Position numbers and translations under genes: made by a program. From Prevotella sp. (GTDB lineage: Bacteria > Bacteroidota > Bacteroidia > Bacteroidales > Bacteroidaceae), in assembly GCA_021203915.1 (NCBI GenBank), contig JAJQAI010000115.1, forward strand, positions 1 through 6,072: DNA of 6,072 bases, given 5' to 3'. Under the pieces are notes generated by a model, which saw nothing but the letters and a program-made list of their open reading frames with translations, did no database searches and had not been told where the DNA came from. Below are positions 1 through 6,072 of the stretch, piece after piece (position 1 is the stretch's first letter; the number at the start of each line of letters is the position of its first letter).

Positions 1-1
1 A

Positions 2-1273
2 TTATTTTTATTTATAATTCTTCTTTCTTTGCCATCTAATGCTCAGAGGGTTAAGAAGGAAATAAGTCAAAACATATATGTATCGGCAAGTAATTTTCTT
101 GCTTATCCAGGACCTTCTCAAACGTCTTTAACTCCTGCCCCAGAAGGTTATCACCCCTTTTACATAAGTCATTATGGACGTCATGGCTCACGTTATCTTA
201 CCGATAGTGATGACTATCGTCTACCGGTAAAATATCTTTCTAAAGCTGACAGTCTAGGAAAATTAACTCCACTTGGAAAAGATGTCTTAAAAAGGGTAAA
301 GCTTATAAGTGATGAGGCTTTAGAGCGTTATGGAGAACTTACTCCACTTGGAGCTCTTCAACACAAACAAATAGCCCATCGTATGTATGAGCGTTTTCCT
401 GAGGTCTTTGCTGATACAGCTTATATAGATGCTAAAAGTACGATAGTTATAAGGTGTATTTTATCGATGGAAAATTTTCTTGAGGAGTTGTTGCTTCTTA
501 ATCCAAAACTAGAGATTCATCATGATGCAAGTTACCATGATATGTATTATATGAATTTGACAGATAAAAAGTTGAATGAAAAAAAAATGCCTCAACGAGC
601 CAAGGTAACTTTAGATGAATTTGACCGCGAGCATTCTTCTTACTCTCGGATTATGGAGTCCTTGTTTAATGATAAGGACTACATAAAATACGAAGTGGAT
701 AACGATGATTTGGTAGGGCGTCTTTTCAAACTTGCCTCTAATCTTCAAAGTTCACCTTTAGGTCAAGAAATTACGCTTTATGATATATTTTCTGAAGATG
801 AGCTCTACGACAACTGGCTTCAAACCAATGCATGGTGGTACATAAATTATGGTCCAAGCCCACTTAATGGAGGAGAGCAACCTTTTTCTCAGCGCAATCT
901 ACTAAAAAAGATAATCTCTCAAGCAGATAGTTGTATTGCTTTAGGTACTAATTGTGCAAACCTTCGTTTTGGTCACGAAACAATGGTCTTACCTTTAACA
1001 TGTCTACTTGATTTAAACGGATATGGTCGTCAAATTGAGGACTTAAATAAGTTAGAAGAAGAAGGATGGATAAACTATAAGATTTTTCCAATGGGGGCCA
1101 ATATTCAGTTTATATTCTATCGAAAAGAAAAGAGTGATAAGGACGTTATAGTGAAGGTATTGCTTAATGAAAATGAAGCAACGCTTCCACTAGAATCAGA
1201 TATAGCTCCTTATTATCGTTGGTCTGAGGTAAGGGAATTTTATTTAAAAAAGTTGGCCACCTTTTCTGAATGA
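2..1273 (+). CDS. Secreted histidine acid phosphatase (phytase/MINPP-like), 5' end outside window
   Basis: Likely a periplasmic or surface phosphomonoesterase of the histidine acid phosphatase branch, the group that includes phytases, MINPP enzymes and glucose-1-phosphatases. Seen: the frame is open from base 2 and begins with a hydrophobic run (LFLFIILLSLPSNAQ), a signal-peptide core with a probable cleavage site after SNA. The true start therefore lies upstream, and the TTG at 29 is not the start. The catalytic motif RHGSR is at 179-193, where the His would be phosphorylated. A second conserved stretch, STIVIRCILSMENF, lies near 437-478 and supplies a probable phosphate-binding Arg. The C-terminal FGHET at 968-982 occupies the HD/HAE position of the proton donor. 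Visible length is 423 residues, close to full size for the family. Its substrate (inositol phosphate or other sugar phosphate) is not readable here. The 95-base gap to rpoN suggests a separate unit. Family assignment is firm; substrate is inference. Confidence 0.9.
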   Translation, partial: LFLFIILLSLPSNAQRVKKEISQNIYVSASNFLAYPGPSQTSLTPAPEGYHPFYISHYGRHGSRYLTDSDDYRLPVKYLSKADSLGKLTPLGKDVLKRVKLISDEALERYGELTPLGALQHKQIAHRMYERFPEVFADTAYIDAKSTIVIRCILSMENFLEELLLLNPKLEIHHDASYHDMYYMNLTDKKLNEKKMPQRAKVTLDEFDREHSSYSRIMESLFNDKDYIKYEVDNDDLVGRLFKLASNLQSSPLGQEITLYDIFSEDELYDNWLQTNAWWYINYGPSPLNGGEQPFSQRNLLKKIISQADSCIALGTNCANLRFGHETMVLPLTCLLDLNGYGRQIEDLNKLEEEGWINYKIFPMGANIQFIFYRKEKSDKDVIVKVLLNENEATLPLESDIAPYYRWSEVREFYLKKLATFSE

Positions 1274-1327
1274 TACTATAAAAAAAGAGGAAGTAGTTCG
1301 AGAAGACCCAAGAAAAATTAGATAGGC

Positions 1328-1360
1328 TTTACACAAAGAGAAAAAAAAGATATACTTTTG
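1328..1360 (+). promoter_or_regulatory. Candidate Bacteroidetes-type promoter for the rpoN operon
   Basis: TACTTTTG at 1353-1360 matches the known Bacteroides -7 consensus TAnnTTTG exactly. A TTTA at 1328-1331, one mismatch from the -33 TTTG element, lies 21 bases upstream, close to the usual spacing. The box ends only 8 bases before the rpoN ATG at 1369, so transcription would begin almost at the start codon. The rest of the 1274-1368 gap is purine-rich (several A runs), and I saw no convincing terminator hairpin for the preceding gene. The box is seen; promoter function is inferred. Confidence 0.5.
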
Positions 1361-1368
1361 CAATTATA

Positions 1369-2874
1369 ATGCAGCAGAGACTTACTCAGACTGAGGAACA
1401 AAAGCAAATACAAACGCAACGCTTGACACAACAACAAATGCTTGTGGTGCGTCTGCTTGGGATGCCTTTGACCGAACTAGAACAAAATGTAAGGACGGAG
1501 ATAGATGATAATCCTGCCCTTGAGGGTTTTTCTCATGATGCTGTAGATTCTTCTCACGATAGGATCGAAGAGGATGAGAGTGAAAATAACGAAGATTTCT
1601 CTGAGCTAAGAGAGCGTGAGGAACGTTTAGATGCACTCGATGAAGCTTTGGCTAATTTTGGAATGGATGATGAGATGCCTCAGGTAATGCATCCATCCAT
1701 TATTAATAATCAAGGTGCCGAATACGAAGAAATTACATACGGAGATCAAGTTTCATTTTACGATAAGCTAAAAGAACAAATTCTTGGGGTAAATCTTACT
1801 GAAAAGCAGACCGATGTGATGGAATATATTATTGGTTCCCTTGATAGTGACGGACTGCTACGTAAAGATTCTGATACTTTAAGTGATGAGTTGGGCATTT
1901 ATCATAATATTATGATAGATACCAGTGAAATAGATAAGTTAATTGCCATATTGCAGAGTTTTGATCCACCTGGTATAGCGGCTCATAATCTTCAAGAATG
2001 CCTTTTGTTGCAGATAAGAAGAAAGGCAGATTCTCCATCAAAAAAACTAATGGAGAAGGTAATTTCTGATTATTATGATGACTTTATGAATAAGAGGTGG
2101 TCTAAGATTTCCTCTTCTTTAGGTTTTGATGAAGAAACCTCTAGGGCAATTTATGAGGAACTTCTTAAACTAAATCCAAAACCAGGAGCTTCTCTTGGAG
2201 AAACCGAAGGAAGAAATACTCAACAGATTACTCCTGATTTTATCGTAGAAACTTTAGATGATGGCAGTATAACCTTTAGTGTTAATAGTGGAAATATTCC
2301 AGAGCTATATATTTCGCCAACTTTTGCAAGCCTTCTTTTAGACTATCAAAAGAACAAAGCAAACATGAATCGCCAACAAAAGCAGGCTTTACTATATGCA
2401 AAGGAAAAAGTAGAACGTGCTCAAGGATTTATAGATGCAGTAAAGCAGCGCTATCATACACTATATGTAACTATGAAGGCCATTATAGAAATTCAAAGGG
2501 ACTTTTTTCTAGATGGCGATGAGGGAGATCTAAAACCTATGATCTTAAAGGATGTAGCCCAAAGAACAGGTCTTGATATTTCTACTATTTCTAGGGTGAG
2601 CAACCAAAAATATGCTCAAACCCGTTGGGGAATGTTCAAACTAAGATATTTTTTTAGTGATAGCGTGCAAACAGAAAGTGGGGAGGAGATTTCAACTCGT
2701 CGCATAAAGGTTGCTCTTAAAGAAATAATTTCCAAAGAAGATAAGTCTCATCCTCTTAGTGATGATATACTCTCTGATATGATGTGTAGTCAAGGTTATT
2801 CCGTAGCTAGACGTACCATCGCAAAATATAGAAAGCAATTAGGAATTCCTGTGGCTAGGCTTAGGAAACAATGA
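1369..2874 (+). CDS. rpoN: RNA polymerase sigma-54 factor
   Basis: Alternative sigma factor that binds core RNA polymerase and recognises -24/-12 promoters, which open only with an AAA+ enhancer-binding activator and ATP. The 501 residues show the full family architecture. The Gln-rich region I is at about residues 1-52 (LTQQQMLVVRLL, then a DNPALE end). An acidic linker rich in Asp/Glu covers about 53-120. The core-binding region III carries SLDSDGLL, FDPPGIAAHNLQECL (D199) and LNPKPGASLGE (268-278). A helix-turn-helix at about 393-432 contains LKDVAQRTGLDISTISRVSN and ends in RYFFSD. The RpoN box ARRTIAKYR is at 480-488, reading Ile where ARRTVAKYR is the common form. The start at 1369 gives the typical sigma-54 N-terminus directly, with no Shine-Dalgarno sequence before it. 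The last bases overlap the next gene by ATGA, indicating translational coupling. All regions look intact. Confidence 0.97.
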   Translation: MQQRLTQTEEQKQIQTQRLTQQQMLVVRLLGMPLTELEQNVRTEIDDNPALEGFSHDAVDSSHDRIEEDESENNEDFSELREREERLDALDEALANFGMDDEMPQVMHPSIINNQGAEYEEITYGDQVSFYDKLKEQILGVNLTEKQTDVMEYIIGSLDSDGLLRKDSDTLSDELGIYHNIMIDTSEIDKLIAILQSFDPPGIAAHNLQECLLLQIRRKADSPSKKLMEKVISDYYDDFMNKRWSKISSSLGFDEETSRAIYEELLKLNPKPGASLGETEGRNTQQITPDFIVETLDDGSITFSVNSGNIPELYISPTFASLLLDYQKNKANMNRQQKQALLYAKEKVERAQGFIDAVKQRYHTLYVTMKAIIEIQRDFFLDGDEGDLKPMILKDVAQRTGLDISTISRVSNQKYAQTRWGMFKLRYFFSDSVQTESGEEISTRRIKVALKEIISKEDKSHPLSDDILSDMMCSQGYSVARRTIAKYRKQLGIPVARLRKQ

Positions 2875-3488
2875 GAGGAAGAAACATTATTTTAGCATCC
2901 AAGGTTCTAAGTAGTATTTTTGCTCCTTTCTACTTGCCACTAGTAGGGCTCATAGGGCTTTTAATCTTCTCATATTTAAGTCTACTGCCATGGACGTACA
3001 AGCTTTTTCTGCTTGTTATGGTCTATCTGTTTACAATATTTCTTCCAATGGTGTTAATTAGGGTCTATAATCGTTACCAAGGAATCTCTTTCTTGCAATT
3101 TGGCTCTCGCCAACAAAGAATAGTTCCATATGTAATATCAATTATCTCTTACATGCTATGCTATTATTTCATGGCTATTATGCATGTTCCTCACTTTGTT
3201 GGAAATATTATTATTGCAGCGCTTATCATTCAAATAGCTTGTGCCGTAGTAAATCTTTTTCTTAAGATATCAACTCATACTGCTGCCATAGGTGGTGTGG
3301 TGGGTGCTATTATGGCCTTTTCAGCTAGATTTTCTTTCAATCCTGTATGGTGGCTTTCTATAATGTTGCTGCTTGCAGGTTTGGTGGGTACGAGTAGAAT
3401 GATACTTCGCCAGCATTCTCTTAGGGAAGTTGTATTAGGATTTTTACTTGGAGCAGTTTGCGCATTTTTATCGGTATTGTTATTATAA
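2871..3488 (+). CDS. PAP2-like integral membrane phosphatase
   Basis: A 205-residue, strongly hydrophobic protein with about six or seven predicted membrane segments (roughly 18-40, 44-66, 85-105, 109-131, 137-152, 157-173, 187-205). It resembles PAP2-superfamily membrane proteins, which remove phosphate from lipid or polyprenyl (di)phosphates. Support comes from degenerate family motifs. RQQRIVP (80-86) is in place of the first K/R-rich motif. KISTHTAAIGG (132-142) carries Ser134-Thr135-His136 at the PSGH position. SRMILRQHSLRE (175-186) fits SR-x5-H-x3-D, with Glu186 where Asp is usual. The two key His residues (136, 182) and Arg176 are present, so activity is plausible. The start ATG overlaps the rpoN stop, and purE begins 11 bases after its stop, so it lies inside the operon. 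A role in undecaprenyl diphosphate recycling or phospholipid metabolism is possible but not shown by the sequence. Confidence 0.75.
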   Translation: MRGRNIILASKVLSSIFAPFYLPLVGLIGLLIFSYLSLLPWTYKLFLLVMVYLFTIFLPMVLIRVYNRYQGISFLQFGSRQQRIVPYVISIISYMLCYYFMAIMHVPHFVGNIIIAALIIQIACAVVNLFLKISTHTAAIGGVVGAIMAFSARFSFNPVWWLSIMLLLAGLVGTSRMILRQHSLREVVLGFLLGAVCAFLSVLLL

Positions 3489-3499
3489 AACTTGAAAAC

Positions 3500-4006
3500 A
3501 TGAAACCCTTAGTTAGTATTATAATGGGCAGCACTAGTGATTTGCCAGTTATGGAAAAAGCAATGGAATTTCTTAACTCTCTAGAAATACCATTCGAGGT
3601 TAATGCCCTATCAGCACATCGTACGCCCAAGAAAGTTGAAGAATTTTCTTCTCAAGCTAAAGAGCGCGGAATAAAAGTAATAATTGCCGCAGCAGGTATG
3701 GCTGCAGCCTTGCCCGGAGTGATAGCCTCTTTAACAACCCTTCCTGTTATAGGGGTGCCAATAAAAGGAATGCTAGATGGTCTTGATGCTATGCTTAGCA
3801 TCATACAAATGCCTCCAGGAATACCCGTAGCAACAGTAGGTGTTAATGCCGCTATGAACGCAGCAATACTTTCTGCAGAAATTCTTTCTCTTTTAGACGA
3901 GGGAATTTCTGAGCGTCTTTCGCAATATAAAAAAGGTTTGACTGGGAAAATTGAAAAGGCAAATGAAGACCTCTCTCAAATAAAATATAAGTTCAAAACG
4001 AACTAG
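3500..4006 (+). CDS. purE: 5-(carboxyamino)imidazole ribonucleotide mutase (PurE)
   Basis: Cytoplasmic enzyme of de novo purine synthesis that converts N5-CAIR to CAIR, normally paired with PurK. At 168 residues it is the usual size for stand-alone PurE. Seen: the substrate-binding loop GSTSDLPVM (10-18), the catalytic-His motif SAHRTP (38-43, His40), LPVIGVPI (81-88), and the LDGLDAMLSIIQMPPGIPVATV stretch (92-113). These fit the class I enzyme. The glycine-rich loop reads GMAAALPG (66-73), where many class I enzymes have GGAAHLPG, so the usual His is Ala70. An in-frame ATG at 3458 would add 14 residues and overlap the membrane-protein gene by 31 bases. I chose 3500 because it gives the canonical MKPLVSIIMGS start and an 11-base gap. 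No Shine-Dalgarno sequence is visible. The C-terminal tail (about 135-168) is charged and helical in character. Confidence 0.95.
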   Translation: MKPLVSIIMGSTSDLPVMEKAMEFLNSLEIPFEVNALSAHRTPKKVEEFSSQAKERGIKVIIAAAGMAAALPGVIASLTTLPVIGVPIKGMLDGLDAMLSIIQMPPGIPVATVGVNAAMNAAILSAEILSLLDEGISERLSQYKKGLTGKIEKANEDLSQIKYKFKTN

Positions 4007-4028
4007 GAGCAGTAAATACAACGTTTTT

Positions 4029-5885
4029 GTGGATATTTTTAATTACCATCGCCGTGAAACCCAGGAAGTTAATGTAGGAGACCTGCCCCTTGGGGGTACT
4101 AACCCCATTAGGCTTCAGTCAATGACAACCCTATCAACTGATGATACTTTAGGGTGTGTTCAGCAGGCAATCCGTATTTTTAAGGCAGGTGGTGAGTATG
4201 TAAGGCTTACCACTCAAGGAAGCTTAGAGGCTGAAAATTTAGGTATCATAAAAAAAGAACTTCTTTCACGGGGCTACACGATTCCTCTTATTGCTGATGT
4301 TCATTTCAATGCAAGGGTGGCTGATGTTGCGGCTGAATATGCCGATAAAGTAAGGATTAATCCAGGTAATTACTTAGATAAAGCACGTAAATTTGAAACT
4401 ATAGAATATTCTAATGAAGAGTATTTAGAAGAAATAAATAAAATCCATAAAAGATTTAGTAAATTTCTTTCTTTGTGCAAAAAGAACCATGTGGCCATTA
4501 GAATAGGAGTTAATCACGGCTCTTTATCCGACCGTATAATGAGTCGTTACGGCAATACACCTGAAGGAATTGTGGAAAGTTGCATGGAGTTTTTGCGTAT
4601 TTGTAAAAAAGAGAACTTTTCCGATGTTGTAGTTTCAATTAAGTCAAGCAATACACAGGTGATGGTTTACTCGGTTAGGTTACTTACCTTTCAGATGGAC
4701 CAAGAAAATATGAATTATCCCATCCATCTTGGTGTTACAGAAGCTGGTGATGGAGAAGATGGTAGAATAAAGAGTGCAGTTGGTATAGGTGCTTTACTCT
4801 CAGACGGTATAGGGGATACCATAAGGGTGTCACTTAGTGAGGAACCGGAAAAGGAAATACCAGTAGCTTTTCATATAGCCTCTTACATTAAGAAAAAAGA
4901 GAATCATCCACACATATTAGGAAAAGTAGCTGAGTCTTTTTCTTTTCTTAAGATGGAGCGTAGATCTGCATGTGAGGTTAAAAATATAGGTGGGAAAAAT
5001 CCCCCAATAGTTATATCCTCAAGAGAAACTTCTTTTGAAGACTTAGAAATAGATTCCTCTAATGATGCTATCCCTGATTACATATATTGTGGGGGGCATC
5101 TACCTAAAAAAAGACATTCTCTTCTAAAGTATATCCTAGAGTTTGAAGCTTATATCAAACTTGAAAGTAAAGAAAACGTATACCCCTTATTTTATGCTAA
5201 GGATATCTCATGTATTGATAAGGATAGTTCTTCTTTAAAGTTCTTAAAGTTCTCTTTTAAAGATAACCTTGAGGAAGTTATGACTCTACTTAAGGCTCAT
5301 CCTGAGGTTGTAGCCGTTATTGTTGGTAACAATAGCAATAGGCTAGAAGAGCAACGTTTTATAGCTCATCTGATGATGTTAAAGGACATAAAGAATCCTA
5401 TAGTTTTTTGCCAAGAGTATTGTCATTCTTTCGATGAAAAGGAAGAATTTCTTCTTGAAGCTTCCGTTGATATGGGAGCATTAATGTTTGATGGATTAAC
5501 CGATGGTATTTGGCTTACTAACTCTGGAGATATTCCTTCTAATGATATTGAACAAACCTCCTTTGGGATATTACAAGCAGCGCGCTTAAGAATATCTAAA
5601 ACCGAGTATATAAGTTGTCCTGGTTGTGGAAGAACTCTTTATGATTTAAAATCTACGATAGCTCGTATAAAAAAGGCTACAAAAGATCTTAAGGGTTTAA
5701 AGATTGGTATAATGGGCTGCATTGTTAATGGCCCTGGAGAAATGGCAGATGCAGATTATGGTTATGTGGGGGCGGCACGAGGAAAAGTTTCCTTATATAG
5801 GGGAAAACAGTGTGTTGAAAAAAATATACCAGAGAATCAGGCGGTAGAAAAGTTACTAGAACTTATTAGAAGTGATAAAAAGTGA
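4029..5885 (+). CDS. ispG: 4-hydroxy-3-methylbut-2-enyl diphosphate synthase, long form (IspG/GcpE)
   Basis: Iron-sulfur enzyme of the MEP pathway that reductively converts MEcPP to HMBPP using ferredoxin or flavodoxin electrons. At 618 residues it is the long three-part form known from Bacteroidota, chlamydiae and plants; E. coli IspG is about 370. The N-terminal TIM barrel (to about 285) carries QSMTT (30-34), ADVHFN (89-94), RINPGNY (109-115), RIGVNHGSL (158-166), GVTEAGDGEDG (235-245) and GIGALLSDGIGDTIRVS (252-268). An inserted domain fills about 290-515 and is less conserved. The C-terminal [4Fe-4S] domain has CPGC (Cys530, Cys533) and GCIVNGPGE (Cys564, Glu571), so all four expected cluster ligands are present. 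The GTG start at 4029 gives the family N-terminus (MDIFNYHRRET) 22 bases after purE. An AGGAG at 4005-4009 is too distant to act as its ribosome site. It is probably the last gene of the operon. Confidence 0.96.
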   Translation: MDIFNYHRRETQEVNVGDLPLGGTNPIRLQSMTTLSTDDTLGCVQQAIRIFKAGGEYVRLTTQGSLEAENLGIIKKELLSRGYTIPLIADVHFNARVADVAAEYADKVRINPGNYLDKARKFETIEYSNEEYLEEINKIHKRFSKFLSLCKKNHVAIRIGVNHGSLSDRIMSRYGNTPEGIVESCMEFLRICKKENFSDVVVSIKSSNTQVMVYSVRLLTFQMDQENMNYPIHLGVTEAGDGEDGRIKSAVGIGALLSDGIGDTIRVSLSEEPEKEIPVAFHIASYIKKKENHPHILGKVAESFSFLKMERRSACEVKNIGGKNPPIVISSRETSFEDLEIDSSNDAIPDYIYCGGHLPKKRHSLLKYILEFEAYIKLESKENVYPLFYAKDISCIDKDSSSLKFLKFSFKDNLEEVMTLLKAHPEVVAVIVGNNSNRLEEQRFIAHLMMLKDIKNPIVFCQEYCHSFDEKEEFLLEASVDMGALMFDGLTDGIWLTNSGDIPSNDIEQTSFGILQAARLRISKTEYISCPGCGRTLYDLKSTIARIKKATKDLKGLKIGIMGCIVNGPGEMADADYGYVGAARGKVSLYRGKQCVEKNIPENQAVEKLLELIRSDKK

Positions 5886-5903
5886 TTTTTTTAGTGTGGG
5901 AGG

Positions 5904-6072
5904 CTAAACAATAGAAAGAATCTCTTTAAAATCATCAATTATATATTCTGCTTTTGCCTTTAGGAGTTCTTCTTTTTTACCATTTCCATAAGTTACGCCA
6001 ATAGCTTTAACTTTAGAAAGATGGGCCATTTCTACGTCGTATACAGTATCTCCAACTACGATAGCTTCAAAG
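5904..6072 (-). CDS. HAD-superfamily hydrolase, C-terminal fragment (gene runs past window end)
   Basis: Reading the minus strand from 6071 down to a TAG stop at 5906-5904 gives 55 residues. They begin FEAIVVGDTVYDVEMAHLSK and continue through AIGVTYGNGKKEELL to YIIDDFKEILSIV. GDTVYD (residues 7-12 of the fragment) is HAD motif IV, whose acidic residues bind Mg2+. The following IGVTYG and the A-x-YIIDDF ending are typical of phosphoglycolate phosphatase/PpaX-like members. The nucleophile motif (DxD), cap domain and start lie beyond base 6072, so the substrate cannot be named. The gene converges on ispG, with 18 bases between stop codons. It is cut by the window edge; nothing suggests it is a pseudogene. 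Confidence 0.85.
   Translation of the reverse strand, partial: FEAIVVGDTVYDVEMAHLSKVKAIGVTYGNGKKEELLKAKAEYIIDDFKEILSIV

Noticed and set aside
1274..1352. Terminator, small RNA or small gene in the gap before rpoN
   Set aside because: I see only purine-rich sequence with A runs, no stable hairpin and no convincing short frame.
1382..1636. Open frame of 84 codons on the minus strand inside rpoN
   Set aside because: It lies wholly within the well-supported rpoN gene, and its His/Ser/Arg-rich translation resembles no protein family I know; an antisense shadow.
3458..3499. Upstream ATG giving purE 14 extra residues
   Set aside because: It would overlap the PAP2 gene by 31 bases and add a hydrophobic extension absent from normal PurE; the ATG at 3500 gives the canonical N-terminus.
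3421..3630. Open frame of 69 codons on the minus strand across the PAP2-purE junction
   Set aside because: It is antisense to two real genes and has no recognisable motif or start signal.
4005..4009. AGGAG as a Shine-Dalgarno site for ispG
   Set aside because: It lies 19 bases before the GTG start, overlaps the purE stop, and the group rarely uses such sites.
5877..5908. Possible terminator hairpins after ispG (AAAAA-GTGA-TTTTT, and TTTAG with CTAAA around a 9-base loop)
   Set aside because: The stems are only five pairs, nearly all A-T, and no T run follows the second; too weak to call.
1..6072. Mobile element, CRISPR array, tRNA/rRNA or defence system
   Set aside because: There are no spaced repeats, terminal inverted repeats, transposase motifs or RNA-gene signatures; nearly all sequence is taken up by conserved genes.

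Overview
The window looks like ordinary chromosomal sequence from an AT-rich member of the Bacteroidota, most likely order Bacteroidales. Four things point there: the sigma-54 gene has a promoter-like TAnnTTTG box in front of it, Shine-Dalgarno sequences are essentially absent, IspG is the long form with an inserted central domain, and the PurE and sigma-54 sequences resemble those I know from that group. Gene content is mostly housekeeping. I found no mobile element, CRISPR array, tRNA, rRNA or prophage gene.

Layout. Positions 1-1273 hold the end of a gene for a secreted histidine acid phosphatase (phytase/MINPP-like). Its start lies before the window, but most of the hydrophobic core of its signal peptide is visible. 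A 95-base gap (1274-1368) follows, with a candidate Bacteroidetes-type promoter placed so close to the next start codon that the transcript would have almost no leader. Then comes a tight same-strand cluster: rpoN (1369-2874), a PAP2-like membrane protein (2871-3488, overlapping rpoN by the ATGA tetranucleotide), purE (3500-4006, 11 bases downstream) and ispG (4029-5885, 22 bases downstream, GTG start). After an 18-base gap the end of an opposing gene appears on the minus strand (5904-6072): the C-terminal 55 residues of a HAD-family phosphatase. No stretch without a gene exceeds 100 bases.

How the genes relate. rpoN encodes the alternative sigma factor for activator-dependent promoters. purE encodes a step of de novo purine synthesis, and ispG the iron-sulfur step of the MEP isoprenoid pathway. 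The PAP2 protein may act on a lipid or polyprenyl (di)phosphate, which would fit loosely with isoprenoid synthesis, but its substrate cannot be read from the sequence. Spacing suggests the four are cotranscribed. The flanking phosphatase genes are probably separate units.

I see no clearly new system. The points most worth a second look are the near-leaderless arrangement at rpoN, altered residues in otherwise conserved active-site motifs (PurE, PAP2, histidine phosphatase), and the linkage of a sigma factor to isoprenoid and purine genes.
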